This document shows, piece after piece, positions 37,451 to 45,437 of a stretch of DNA of 64,000 nucleotides. How positions within the stretch are numbered: the stretch's first letter is position 1; each line of letters opens with the position of its first letter. The notes under the pieces were generated by a model. That model saw only the letters and a program-made list of their open reading frames with translations, was not told where the DNA came from and ran no database searches. The DNA comes from Cerrena zonata. Its lineage: Eukaryota; Basidiomycota; Agaricomycetes; Polyporales; Cerrenaceae. The translations under genes and the position numbers were made by a program. The stretch is from assembly GCA_038087015.1 (NCBI GenBank), contig JASBNA010000047.1, positions 248,001-312,000 on the forward strand, in the 5' to 3' direction.

Positions 37451-37657
37451 ATGCCTTTTTTAACTAAGAAAAAATCAACATCCTCTACTTCGTCTGCGTC
37501 TTCAGCAGGAAACTACACTAGTCAACCTAGCTCATCATTTGTTAAGTTTGACGAAAAGAAAGATTACGTTCGTCGTTGTTCAATTAAAGGTTCATGTGGA
37601 GACGGCTCAAAACATTGTCCTACGTCAGTCTCATTCTGTTTAGGGTCTAAGCATTAA
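37451..37657 (+). CDS. Candidate small Cys-rich protein, 68 aa
   Basis: The frame encodes MPFLTKKKS, then a Ser/Thr-rich stretch to about residue 30, then a charged segment and a C-terminal third with four cysteines (RRCSIKGSCGDGSKHCPTSVSFC). No signal peptide or membrane helix is visible. The promoter layout (poly(A) run, TATA-like element, CT-rich leader) and the T-rich 3' flank suggest a transcribed gene. A minimal upstream ORF, ATG-AAG-TAA, occupies 37439-37447 and ends three bases before this ATG. I recognise no family. Cross-species conservation would decide whether it is real. Confidence 0.45.
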   Translation: MPFLTKKKSTSSTSSASSAGNYTSQPSSSFVKFDEKKDYVRRCSIKGSCGDGSKHCPTSVSFCLGSKH

Positions 37658-37841
37658 TTTTGATTTTCTTTGTTTGTCTTTATATTCAGTTCTAATGTAT
37701 TATTTACTCGGGTTACCTACAATTTTTGGTTATAATTGTTATATTCAATAAAAAAGTTTACTGTTTAAGTTGCGGGAATTAATTTTTGCTGTAAAAAATT
37801 AACAAGTAAAAAATTCGCAGACAAAAAGAGAAGTTTGAAGG

Positions 37842-37917
37842 CTAAAAGGTTAACAAAAAGGTTAACAAAAAAAGGTTAACAAAAGAAGAAGTTTAACAAA
37901 AGAAGAAGTTTAAACAA
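37842..37917. repeat. Short imperfect tandem repeats
   Basis: GGTTAACAAAA-type units occur three times, followed by two copies of an AGAAGAAGTTTAACAAA-type unit. Purine-rich slippage is the likely origin. Confidence 0.6.
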
Positions 37918-38408
37918 ACTAAAGAAAGATCGTGTTGCGACACAATCTGGGCACGCACACGTCCCGCTTGTACTAGGCTACAAATTTGAAATTATTCTAC
38001 CAAGTAATTGTTGGAATAATTGTAGAGTCGAAATTTAATCATGACTTGATCATTCAATTTCAACTGAACACATTATTCTCTTCTTGTTCTGTCAGGCTAG
38101 AGAGTACGCACACACTAGGAGCTTTGTAAGGTCGGCATGTACGATCAATGTAAGTACCTGAATTAGCATAAAGAAGAAGTAAGTACTTGTTTGAGAGCAC
38201 CGCTGCGAGCGGTGGATTTATACAAAAAAACCGAAGAGAGGCAAGTTCGTGGTCGTGCACCGGCACCGGAGGGGGGGCCGACATTTACGCTGATGAAGGG
38301 TAATTTCCAGTATCTCGCCGGTTGAACCAAAATAAACCCCAACTAGTTAAACTACATTATCTTATTCAGTCAACTACTTTATCATATTCTGGTCAACTAC
38401 TCAACAGC

Positions 38409-38666
38409 ATGTCAGACTCACCCGCATCGTCCAGTGCCACCGGCTCGAACACTTTTGAAAAACAACGCGATTTGCTTTTACAGGAAATCACCACCAACTT
38501 GGATTCGGTGGTTAATAATTTGGAAATCTTGAATCGTAACTTGAACACTAGTGTTCAAGTTGGTAAAGAATTCGACAACGTTGGTAGATTATGGAATTTA
38601 TTTTATGATGGAATTAATGATTTACAAAAAAGACAATCTTCTGATGAATCCTCCCCACCCTCGTAA
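38409..38666 (+). CDS. DAD1: DASH/Dam1 complex subunit Dad1
   Basis: Dad1 is a subunit of the ten-protein DASH ring that couples kinetochores to microtubule plus ends. The 85-residue protein has the family core FEKQRDLLLQEITTNLDSVV, NLEILNRNLNTSV and VGKEFDNVGRLWNLFYDGI, all helical with heptad spacing. The start at 38409 is chosen because the conserved part begins soon after; a longer frame to 38322 adds unrelated residues. The dehydrogenase gene follows 112 bases downstream on the same strand, without functional relation. Confidence 0.95.
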   Translation: MSDSPASSSATGSNTFEKQRDLLLQEITTNLDSVVNNLEILNRNLNTSVQVGKEFDNVGRLWNLFYDGINDLQKRQSSDESSPPS

Positions 38667-38778
38667 ACTCCGATTGATGATAAGGTGGAGGATCGGATTC
38701 AATACCCGGGAATGCTTATTTAAACTGGTGATTCTTTTATTGAATTTTAATTTTTGCAAGATTTGTTAATCGTCAAGT

Positions 38779-39957
38779 ATGAAAGCTATCATTTATAACG
38801 GGAATCGTGATATAGAGTATACTACTACTCACGAAATTCCTAAAATTAACCATCCAACTGAAGTTAAAATAAAAATCGATTATTGCGGAATATGTGGTTC
38901 TGATTTACATGAGTACTTGGACGGTCCCATTTTCATGGCCCCCGAGAAAAATTCCATTACAAATGCTCCTTCCAAAGGTCAAATTATGGGCCATGAAATG
39001 TCCGGAACCATTGTGGAAATCGGCGACCGCGTTGAAAACTTACTGGTTGGCCAATCGGTGGTGGTCGAGGCATTGAGCTCTTGTAATGATAAATTCCGCT
39101 ATAATAATCAATCTTCTAAATGTTCGGCTTGTATCGATGGCATTTATAATAATTGTGACGAAATTGCCTTCAATGGTTTGGGATTATGTGATGGTGGATT
39201 CAGTGAATACGCTATAGTGGGCCAGGAACACGTTGTTCCGTACGATCATACTAAGATTCCAGCCTCAATTGCCGCTTTGGCTGAACCCCTTAGTGTTTCA
39301 TGGCACGCAGTAAGATCTTCAGGATTTAGTTCAAATTTTCAGGCTTTAGTATTAGGCGCGGGCCCAATTGGTTTAGCTACAATTCTTGCTTTAAAAGCTC
39401 AAGTCGATAATTTAAATCAAATTGTCGTCATGGAACCAGCTTTGGCTCGTCGTAAATTAGCTGAAAAATTCGGAGTTACCACGTTTGATCCTTCTTCTTA
39501 TTCTGCTAACGACGTTGATGAAATCGTTACTCATTTGAAAAAATTATCTCCTGACGGGTTCGGTTTCCATCGTTCGTTCGATTGTTCCGGGATTCCTTTA
39601 ACTTTTAATGTGGCTTTGAATGCTTTAAGAACCGGGGGGAAAACTACTCAATTGGCGATTTGGCCAAATAAACCAATTGATTTTTATCCAATGTCAGTGG
39701 TTTTACATTCGACTTCCATCACCGGTTCGTTAAGTTACATAAGAAAAGATTTCGAAGAAGTATTGGAGGCTCTCAGTAAAAATACAATTCCTTTACAAGA
39801 TGCAAAACAACTTATTACTGCAGTGGTTTCGATCGATAAAGGGATCGAAAAGGGATGGCTCGAATTATTAGCTAATAAAAATAAACATATCAAAATCTTA
39901 ATCACTCCAAAAGAAAATATAGAAATGATTACAAGTATTCAAAATAAAGTTGAATAA
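38779..39957 (+). CDS. BDH1: BDH1-like medium-chain alcohol dehydrogenase
   Basis: This is a zinc-dependent medium-chain dehydrogenase most like (R,R)-2,3-butanediol dehydrogenase, which interconverts butanediol and acetoin with NAD. Catalytic zinc ligands are Cys36 in CGICGSDLHEY and His in GHEMSG; HEYLDGPIFM is a Bdh1 hallmark. Four cysteines for the structural zinc are present in SSCND, KCSAC and NNCDE. The Rossmann motif is VLGAGPIGLATI. The 392-residue length agrees with Bdh1 (382). By neighbourhood this corresponds to C. albicans IFE2, as I recall its map. Substrate is inferred from family only. It converges on the next gene with a 23-base gap. Confidence 0.88.
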   Translation: MKAIIYNGNRDIEYTTTHEIPKINHPTEVKIKIDYCGICGSDLHEYLDGPIFMAPEKNSITNAPSKGQIMGHEMSGTIVEIGDRVENLLVGQSVVVEALSSCNDKFRYNNQSSKCSACIDGIYNNCDEIAFNGLGLCDGGFSEYAIVGQEHVVPYDHTKIPASIAALAEPLSVSWHAVRSSGFSSNFQALVLGAGPIGLATILALKAQVDNLNQIVVMEPALARRKLAEKFGVTTFDPSSYSANDVDEIVTHLKKLSPDGFGFHRSFDCSGIPLTFNVALNALRTGGKTTQLAIWPNKPIDFYPMSVVLHSTSITGSLSYIRKDFEEVLEALSKNTIPLQDAKQLITAVVSIDKGIEKGWLELLANKNKHIKILITPKENIEMITSIQNKVE

Positions 39958-39980
39958 TCTTTAAATATATTAAATGCAAA

Positions 39981-41639
39981 TTATTTACGTGTTAAATTCT
40001 TATGTAATGAATCTATCTTAACCCGTTTACTTAATCCAACCCGACTTGGTAGTCTAGCCTGGTTGATTCTTGAGCACATTTCTCTCAACGAAACATTCTT
40101 TCGCTTTTTCGTATTCACAACTTTCTCCTGAAAATCTGGTGATTTTTCGGATTTGCATCCATCCCTTGATTCCTCCTCGGCCGTAAATCTACCTGCAAGA
40201 TCTATTTCATCGCTTATTTCCGGCCCGACACAATTCTCTTTAGATTCATCTATGTATTCTTTAGATTGATTTATACTTTCTTTAGGCTCATCGGTTACTT
40301 TTTCATAATGATCAACGACTTTAGGTTGATCAGCTTCTTTAAATTGATCAGTTTCTTCGGATGCAGACTCATCTGAAGTCTCTGGCTGTGCCTCATCTGA
40401 TTCACAAATTTCTCCTGTATCCTTGGTCGTACCGTAAAGATCATCATCATCAATCACAATGGCTTGTTCCCGAGAATTACTCGAGGTTTTGTTGTCTATC
40501 CTTTCATCTACTACCTCATTTAAGGATTGGGTCTCGTCAATTCCTTCATAATACTCCTCATTGGGTCTGTTATAAGGTGGCTCATCTACCTCATGCACCG
40601 ACCCATATTCATGCTCTGTATTGTAATGACTTTGTGAACTATGAACAAAAACCTCTTCGTTCCCTAGTTGCGAATCATAATAATATTCTTGTGATTCAAC
40701 ACCTAGCGATTCGTATTGAGATCGAGAACGTAATTGTTGTGATGCCTTTTCAAAATTGGGGATTGCGTCAGTTTGGTCAACCGTATCAAACGTTTCATCA
40801 ATTGGTACCCGTGAAGTAGAATATCTTGAAGAAAAATTCGAAGAAATTGTAGGCGATAGAAATTCCGGCTCCTCTTCACTATTTGCAATTTCATCGGCTT
40901 CATCATCTATATCATGTCGAATAACAAATTTTGGGGGCTCCTGAGAGACATTAGTGATTTCTGAAATTGACATTTTATTCCTAATGGAATTTTCATCCGA
41001 ATTGCTTTTTGTCTTCTCCAAGCCAGTTGGATTAGCATCTTTTGCATTCTCATCACTATTCAATTGGTCTTCACCGCTTTCCACGGGAATGCGTTCGTGC
41101 TCAGTAGATGGTTCAGCTGGTCCCGCAGCTTCTACTTCATGCAAACAGGTATCTGAACCCTTTGTAGGAGAAACAGAGTTATGTTGGCTCGTCCTCTGCA
41201 GCCCATTCGGTGTCGAAGAGAGAGATTGAGAAGAAGAGACTAGCTTCTTCAAATCAATTAGTCCACAAGAGGCACTCGAGGATTTATCTAATTTAGAATT
41301 GGACTTTGAAATATTTCCATCTATTTCCCCTAAGGGCACCCTATTACCACTGGATTGAAGTTGGCGGTTGCGACGTGATCTACCCACAATATCCAAAAAA
41401 TCCAAATCATCCAGCGTATTTTTCAAGCCATACACATGGAACGTTGAAGGTCGTTTTTTCGTTTTCGGCTGGTCGTTATTGGGTGTAGTCCCAGCAGAAC
41501 TTGGTCTTGCAACAGACGAAGCTTTGAATAAGTTTGAAATCAGATCAGTTTGGGCGGCTCGGTTATTCGTACGATTTTGGAAAAGAGAGGGCTTCGGTGG
41601 TGACCTCACATCCCACAAGTTATCGTCAAACCTTCCCAT
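39981..41639 (-). CDS. Uncharacterised acidic, low-complexity protein, 552 aa
   Basis: I do not recognise this gene. The N-terminus has MGRFDDNLWDVRSPPKPSLFQ and a conserved-looking segment, PSTFHVYGLKNTLDDLDFLDIVG. The middle is rich in Asp, Glu, Ser and Gln, with repeated EPKES/DESKEN-type units. The C-terminus turns basic: KKRKNVSLREMCSRINQARL followed by PSRVGLSKRVKIDSLHKN. The basic end and acidic middle suggest a nuclear, possibly chromatin-associated or DNA-repair-associated protein, but this is inference. No enzyme motif, signal peptide or membrane helix is seen. The frame is intact and starts at the first ATG. Confidence 0.75.
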   Translation of the reverse strand: MGRFDDNLWDVRSPPKPSLFQNRTNNRAAQTDLISNLFKASSVARPSSAGTTPNNDQPKTKKRPSTFHVYGLKNTLDDLDFLDIVGRSRRNRQLQSSGNRVPLGEIDGNISKSNSKLDKSSSASCGLIDLKKLVSSSQSLSSTPNGLQRTSQHNSVSPTKGSDTCLHEVEAAGPAEPSTEHERIPVESGEDQLNSDENAKDANPTGLEKTKSNSDENSIRNKMSISEITNVSQEPPKFVIRHDIDDEADEIANSEEEPEFLSPTISSNFSSRYSTSRVPIDETFDTVDQTDAIPNFEKASQQLRSRSQYESLGVESQEYYYDSQLGNEEVFVHSSQSHYNTEHEYGSVHEVDEPPYNRPNEEYYEGIDETQSLNEVVDERIDNKTSSNSREQAIVIDDDDLYGTTKDTGEICESDEAQPETSDESASEETDQFKEADQPKVVDHYEKVTDEPKESINQSKEYIDESKENCVGPEISDEIDLAGRFTAEEESRDGCKSEKSPDFQEKVVNTKKRKNVSLREMCSRINQARLPSRVGLSKRVKIDSLHKNLTRK

Positions 41640-42149
41640 TGGGCTGCTGATATTGGTTAGGCTCCTTGAAGGGTAAATCTATTTAGTTGCAAGATCTGTT
41701 TTTCTTTTTTTTTTTTTTTTTTTGAAAAGCTTCTGTTTGTTCCACTCGGGGTGTGCACCCACCACCATAACGCGTAATAAGAATATCAACACTTTTCAAA
41801 AGGCTACACCTACTACTTCTCTTCTTCATTGACCCGTTCATTACGTGAAACGTTAATCAGTACTAGATTATGCTTTACAGTATGTTTTTATTGAGGACTA
41901 TCCGTAATTGTCATATTTGTTGATTGTTTGAAACGGTCATGATATGATATCCGATTTACTTTAAATACACGAACTAGACTTTCGAACAAGTTGCAAACTT
42001 GGTACGTTTTTGAAAAGTTTATTGAAAGGATCTTATCCTCGTGATTACAACTCTATTGAATAGTTGGCTCTTAGTGATTGAGGAGCATACCAAAGTTATT
42101 CTGGTTCAGAGAGCTTTTTTTTATAAAAGCACTCAAAACTTAACCTGTT
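41640..42149. other. Promoter side of the TER1 gap
   Basis: This part holds the 5' flank of the acidic-protein gene (T run near 41703-41723) and probably the promoter of the RNA gene to the right. TATAAAAG at 42122-42129 is a candidate TATA element. I see no protein gene here. Confidence 0.45.
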
Positions 42150-42475
42150 CCTTGAGTTCCAAAGTTTTCTTTTACGTTATAATATCCAAACTTTAGCCAG
42201 TAGAGCTACGAGCAAAAACCTCCGTACATCTAGTATTTAGTTAGGGCAAAAAATTGGCTAAGCTAATAAGAGAATCAAGTAAAAGGGTAGTTGTTCTGGA
42301 ATTGCAAAAGTTTATCTTGATTGAGGGGTTGAATAAGTGCTGAATGCATTTAGTCAATAGTGTCGCGGCCATATAATTCAAGGATGGGTATTTCTCTAAG
42401 ATCGATAATTGATCTTAGGGTTGTCAAGGTTTTACAATCGGAGAAATGTTCAAATGGATAAATTCTCAAGAAATG

Positions 42476-42492
42476 CCGGTACCACATCCCGG
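42476..42492 (+). other. Candidate telomerase template
   Basis: The sequence CCGGTACCACATCCCGG begins and ends with CCGG. Read as a template with a 4-nt alignment overlap, it specifies a 13-base repeat, GGGATGTGGTACC on the G strand. This shares GGGATGT with the 16-base repeat I recall for Debaryomyces hansenii. It lies about 150 bases 5' of the pseudoknot, the correct order. Confidence 0.4.
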
Positions 42493-42638
42493 ATAGGATT
42501 ATTCAATGGTTCAGTATTGGAAACAGTAGCGGACCAGAGGGCAAAAGAGCTTTAGGCTTAGTCGACCCCTTTTTATAGTCAAGAGAAGACTGATGATTTC
42601 GGTGATGCAGCTAGTCCATTGATTCGATATTATGAAAG

Positions 42639-42704
42639 ATTGTCTATTATTTTCATTTTCAGCGGTTTTTCTTTTCAAAAGACAATAAAATAAACTATGA
42701 AAAG
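42639..42704 (+). other. Candidate telomerase pseudoknot
   Basis: Stem 1 pairs ATTGTC (42639-42644) with GACAAT (42681-42686). Stem 2 pairs CTTTTC (42671-42676) with GAAAAG (42699-42704). Five U residues (42666-42670) directly precede stem 2, and the connecting loop (42687-42698) is A-rich. This geometry suits the U-A-U triple helix known from telomerase RNAs. Confidence 0.5.
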
Positions 42705-43144
42705 AATGGGGATCAAGCCCATGTTAAAAGCGTGCATACTGGAGTTTGGAGTCTTTGGAAATCTTTTATTGGATCACCCACACACCGAGAGAATAACTTT
42801 ATATGGGAGACTACTGGGGGCTAATCAAAGATAGAATTGTTAGTAATGGGGTGCTTAAGATGGGGACAACCCGTCACAAGAATTCAATATTGAATAACGG
42901 TCTAAATGGTGAATTCAGGCTGTCCCTGAGGATAGATCAGTGTATGCTACTTTGCATATGCGATGAGTTTAAAATTTAGATCTCAGTGTTGAAAGATTGT
43001 GATCTTTCAAGTGTGTATTGGTAAAACCCGGATTTATAGTTTATGAAGTTTCTAAGAATTGATGAATGAGGTTTTCCGATGATACGGAAAGTGCCAATGG
43101 CATGATGTGAAGATAGTTTCGTGAATGACGGGTCTTTCGTTTTT

Positions 43145-43245
43145 GTATGTATGGTTTAAAAAAAAGAATAGGATAAAACAATACTAACGATAAATACGCA
43201 TTAATTCATCTATATACACCTATACGATGTAATACACAAATGTAG
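43145..43245 (+). promoter_or_regulatory. Splice-like 3'-end processing signal of candidate TER1
   Basis: A perfect 5' splice site GTATGT (43145-43150), preceded by an Sm-like GTTTTTG, is followed by a perfect branch motif TACTAAC (43182-43188). The first downstream AG is at 43244-43245, 57 bases from the branch adenosine. Normal introns in this window have an AG within about 10-20 bases. Confidence 0.55.
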
Positions 43246-43310
43246 TATTAAACAAATATCTATTAAAAAATACAATTGTATATAGAATTAAATGGCTAGA
43301 AGGACGTTTT

Positions 43311-44051
43311 TTACATGATAATACATTTGGCACAACCAGATTTTTCTTGAACTTCAGGAGTTTTGGTTGATTGTTCGGTTCTTTTGTTAGCAGTTTCAGC
43401 TTGCTCCTTTTTTGGTTCTTCCTTTGTTGGCTCTTCAGCTGGTTTAACCGATAACTTAGATGCAGTTTTAGCAAAAGTTTCACCTTGAACTTTAGCAATT
43501 CTTTTTTCTAAATCGCTTGGTTGTCTTGAACCGTCAGCACCGGCAAAAGTACCAGCCCCGTAAGGAGAACCCCCATGGACTTCTTCCATGTTAGCCATAT
43601 CTTCAAAAGCAGCGTAACCAGTTGGAACATAAATCATACCATGGTGAACCAAGAAACTCAACATGTTTCTAATGGTGACCTCTTGACCACCACCTAAAGT
43701 CCCGGTGGAAACGAAAAACCCGGCTGGCTTACCTTGTAAAGCACCTTGAGCCCATAAACCACCAGTGGCATCAAAAAATGCACTGAATTGTGCTGGAGCA
43801 TTACCATAACGAGTTGGACATCCAAAAAGGAAAGCGTCATATTTAGTCAAGCTTTCTGAATCGGCAATTGGAATCTCAGAATCCTTTGGTGGGGCATTGA
43901 TCATTTGAAGAACATTATCCGAAAGGGTTTCTTGCACTTGGAAAATGTCTACAGTGTCAGCCAATTTGGATTCAATCACCCCTTGTTGGATTGATTTGGC
44001 CAAGGTGTTAATATGGCCATAAGTCGAGTAAGTTATAATTGCAACCTTCAT
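43311..44051 (-). CDS. YCP4: YCP4-type flavodoxin-like protein with CAAX end
   Basis: This is a WrbA/flavodoxin-family FMN protein, a probable two-electron quinone reductase. The ATG at 44051 opens MKVAIITYSTYGHINTLAKS, the FMN phosphate loop. [32 protein letters not shown] and [20 protein letters not shown] are the other signature blocks. A Lys/Glu/Thr-rich linker from about residue 200 ends in CAKCIIM. CIIM is a CAAX farnesylation signal and C three residues before it could be palmitoylated, so a plasma-membrane location is expected, as for Ycp4. It is divergent from a soluble paralogue 610 bases away. Protein ends 92 bases right of the TER1 processing signal. Confidence 0.95.
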   Translation of the reverse strand: MKVAIITYSTYGHINTLAKSIQQGVIESKLADTVDIFQVQETLSDNVLQMINAPPKDSEIPIADSESLTKYDAFLFGCPTRYGNAPAQFSAFFDATGGLWAQGALQGKPAGFFVSTGTLGGGQEVTIRNMLSFLVHHGMIYVPTGYAAFEDMANMEEVHGGSPYGAGTFAGADGSRQPSDLEKRIAKVQGETFAKTASKLSVKPAEEPTKEEPKKEQAETANKRTEQSTKTPEVQEKSGCAKCIIM

Positions 44052-44661
44052 TTTTGTATAAGAAACCAATCAAAAAAAAAGAAGAATCAAAAGTTCAATG
44101 TCAAAATTATGAACAAAAACTGGAGATTACATCTTATTTAAAACATTTAAACGATGCTAGCCATCACACAAACCAGCTACCACCACTACACGAAAGGCAG
44201 GTACTCATCGGCACCCAACGCAAAACAAAAATAAAATTAAAAATACAACAGAAAACGAAAGAAAACAAAAGAAAGAAGGATGGCAAAAAGAAAAAGCAAG
44301 ACTAACACTAACAATTAGTACATATTACATCTCAATTACTCAATTCACATACCTTGAATAGCTTGCTAACCCTGCCACTTTGGTAATAATTACTAACCCG
44401 ATCATTTGATAAATATTACTAAAAAAATTAGTAAATGTACTGTCGCACTCTGAGATTAGTAAAAGCTTAGTTGTTTTTGTTAGTGTTTGTATTTTTTTTT
44501 TTTTTTTCAGTTTTGCTTGCATTTGATTGTGCGAATCTCGTTAAACTACGTCTTTCTGAGAAGGGTTCAGAAAGAACTCCCAATATATATAAGTAGGTTG
44601 AATTCCTGGTGGATTCACTTAATTTGCTTTTTTGCTATAACACATTACCCACACATTCACA
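44052..44661. other. Divergent YCP4/PST promoter
   Basis: This 610-base spacer is shared by two flavodoxin-like genes. It contains four TTACTAA/TTAGTAA sites (listed separately), an A-rich stretch on the YCP4 side and a T run near 44492-44508 before the PST gene. Open frames within it (44039-44305, 44340-44522) are low-complexity and not called. Confidence 0.6.
44390..44462. promoter_or_regulatory. Cluster of four Yap1/Cap1 response elements
   Basis: TTACTAA occurs at 44390-44396 and 44416-44422, and TTAGTAA (the same motif inverted) at 44428-44434 and 44456-44462. TTACTAA is the Yap1 recognition element, and Cap1 is the Candida orthologue acting in oxidative stress. The cluster is 200-270 bases upstream of the PST gene and about 340-410 from YCP4. 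Confidence 0.7.
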
Positions 44662-45267
44662 ATGGCTCCAAAAGTTGCAATTATTATCTACTCCATGTAC
44701 CACCACATCGCCACCTTAGCTGAAGCTGAGAAAAAAGGTGTTGAAGCTGCCGGTGGTCAAGCTGACATTTTCCAAGTTCCAGAAACTTTGAGTGACGATG
44801 TCTTGAAAGCTTTACACGCTCCAGCCAAACCAGACTACCCAATTGCTACCAATGACACTTTGGTCAACTACGATGCTTACTTACTCGGTATTCCAACCCG
44901 TTACGGTAACTACCCAGCCCAATTCAAAGCTTTCTGGGATGCCACTGGTGGTTTATGGGCCCAAGGTGCTTTACAAGGTAAAGTTGCCGGTGTTTTCATT
45001 TCCACCGGTACCTTAGGTGGTGGTCAAGAAACCACTGCCATCAACTCTTTATCCTGTCTTGTTCACCACGGTATCACCTATGTTCCATTGGGTTACAAGA
45101 ATGTTTTCGCCCAATTTGCTAACATTGAAGAAGTCAGAGGTGGTTCTGCTTGGGGTGCTGGTACTTTTGCCGGTGCTGACGGTTCCAGACAACCATCTAA
45201 AACCGAATTGGATGTTGCCGAAGTCCAAGGTAAAACCTTCTTCGAAACTGCCTCCAAATTATTTTAA
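44662..45267 (+). CDS. PST3: PST-type flavodoxin-like NAD(P)H quinone reductase
   Basis: This is a 201-residue WrbA-family FMN protein, expected to reduce quinones and protect membranes from lipid peroxidation. Family blocks are [53 protein letters not shown] and [20 protein letters not shown]. It lacks the CAAX tail of its divergent neighbour. Codon use is strongly biased, signalling high expression. In S. cerevisiae the counterpart is Pst2; the PST3 label follows its pairing with YCP4 in C. albicans as I recall, so the paralogue number is uncertain. Start: the ATG after a CACA-rich leader. Confidence 0.9.
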   Translation: MAPKVAIIIYSMYHHIATLAEAEKKGVEAAGGQADIFQVPETLSDDVLKALHAPAKPDYPIATNDTLVNYDAYLLGIPTRYGNYPAQFKAFWDATGGLWAQGALQGKVAGVFISTGTLGGGQETTAINSLSCLVHHGITYVPLGYKNVFAQFANIEEVRGGSAWGAGTFAGADGSRQPSKTELDVAEVQGKTFFETASKLF

Positions 45268-45437
45268 ATTGGTATGTCCATATGATCTCTTCAATTCTTT
45301 AAATATTACGAATAGAATATAAGTGTTTTTTTTTTTGCTTTTTGCAAAATGTAGACCTCCGTACATATCGCCATTTTCTGTTTCTAGCCGCTCATATTTG
45401 GCTGTGAAACCACCCTTATCGCTTCTTCTTCTTCAGT

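Larger units (their letters stand above)
36713..38408. other. Accessory-looking spacer between KCS1 and DAD1
   Basis: This 1.7-kb stretch has no conserved large gene. It contains a 35-base A run, a candidate small gene on the + strand, a weaker candidate on the minus strand, and short tandem repeats at about 37842-37917. A minus frame at 38060-38284 shows no family features and is not called. All parts are listed separately. Confidence 0.5.
42150..43144 (+). ncRNA. TER1: Candidate telomerase RNA (TER1); 5' end undetermined
   Basis: No gene-like ORF exists between 41640 and 43219, an unusually long gap for this genome. On the + strand it holds features in telomerase-RNA order. An 8-bp perfect hairpin (42396-42418) and a 5-bp stem (42441-42467) precede a 17-nt candidate template with repeated ends (42476-42492). 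An H-type pseudoknot with U-rich and A-rich loops follows (42639-42704). A perfect 9-bp hairpin (42989-43010) and two adjacent hairpins (43073-43102) lie toward the 3' end, as a three-way junction would. The 3' boundary is set by GTATGT at 43145, with TACTAAC at 43182-43188 and no AG until 43244, which fits first-step spliceosomal cleavage. The family assignment is inference from structure and layout; the start is set only from the TATA-like site. Confidence 0.6.

Noticed and set aside
38060..38284. 74-aa minus-strand ORF
   Set aside because: No recognisable domain, promoter layout or start context; probably chance.
42771..42795. CA-rich stretch (CACCCACACACCG) as telomerase template
   Set aside because: Its complement is telomere-like, but it lies 3' of the pseudoknot and lacks repeated ends.
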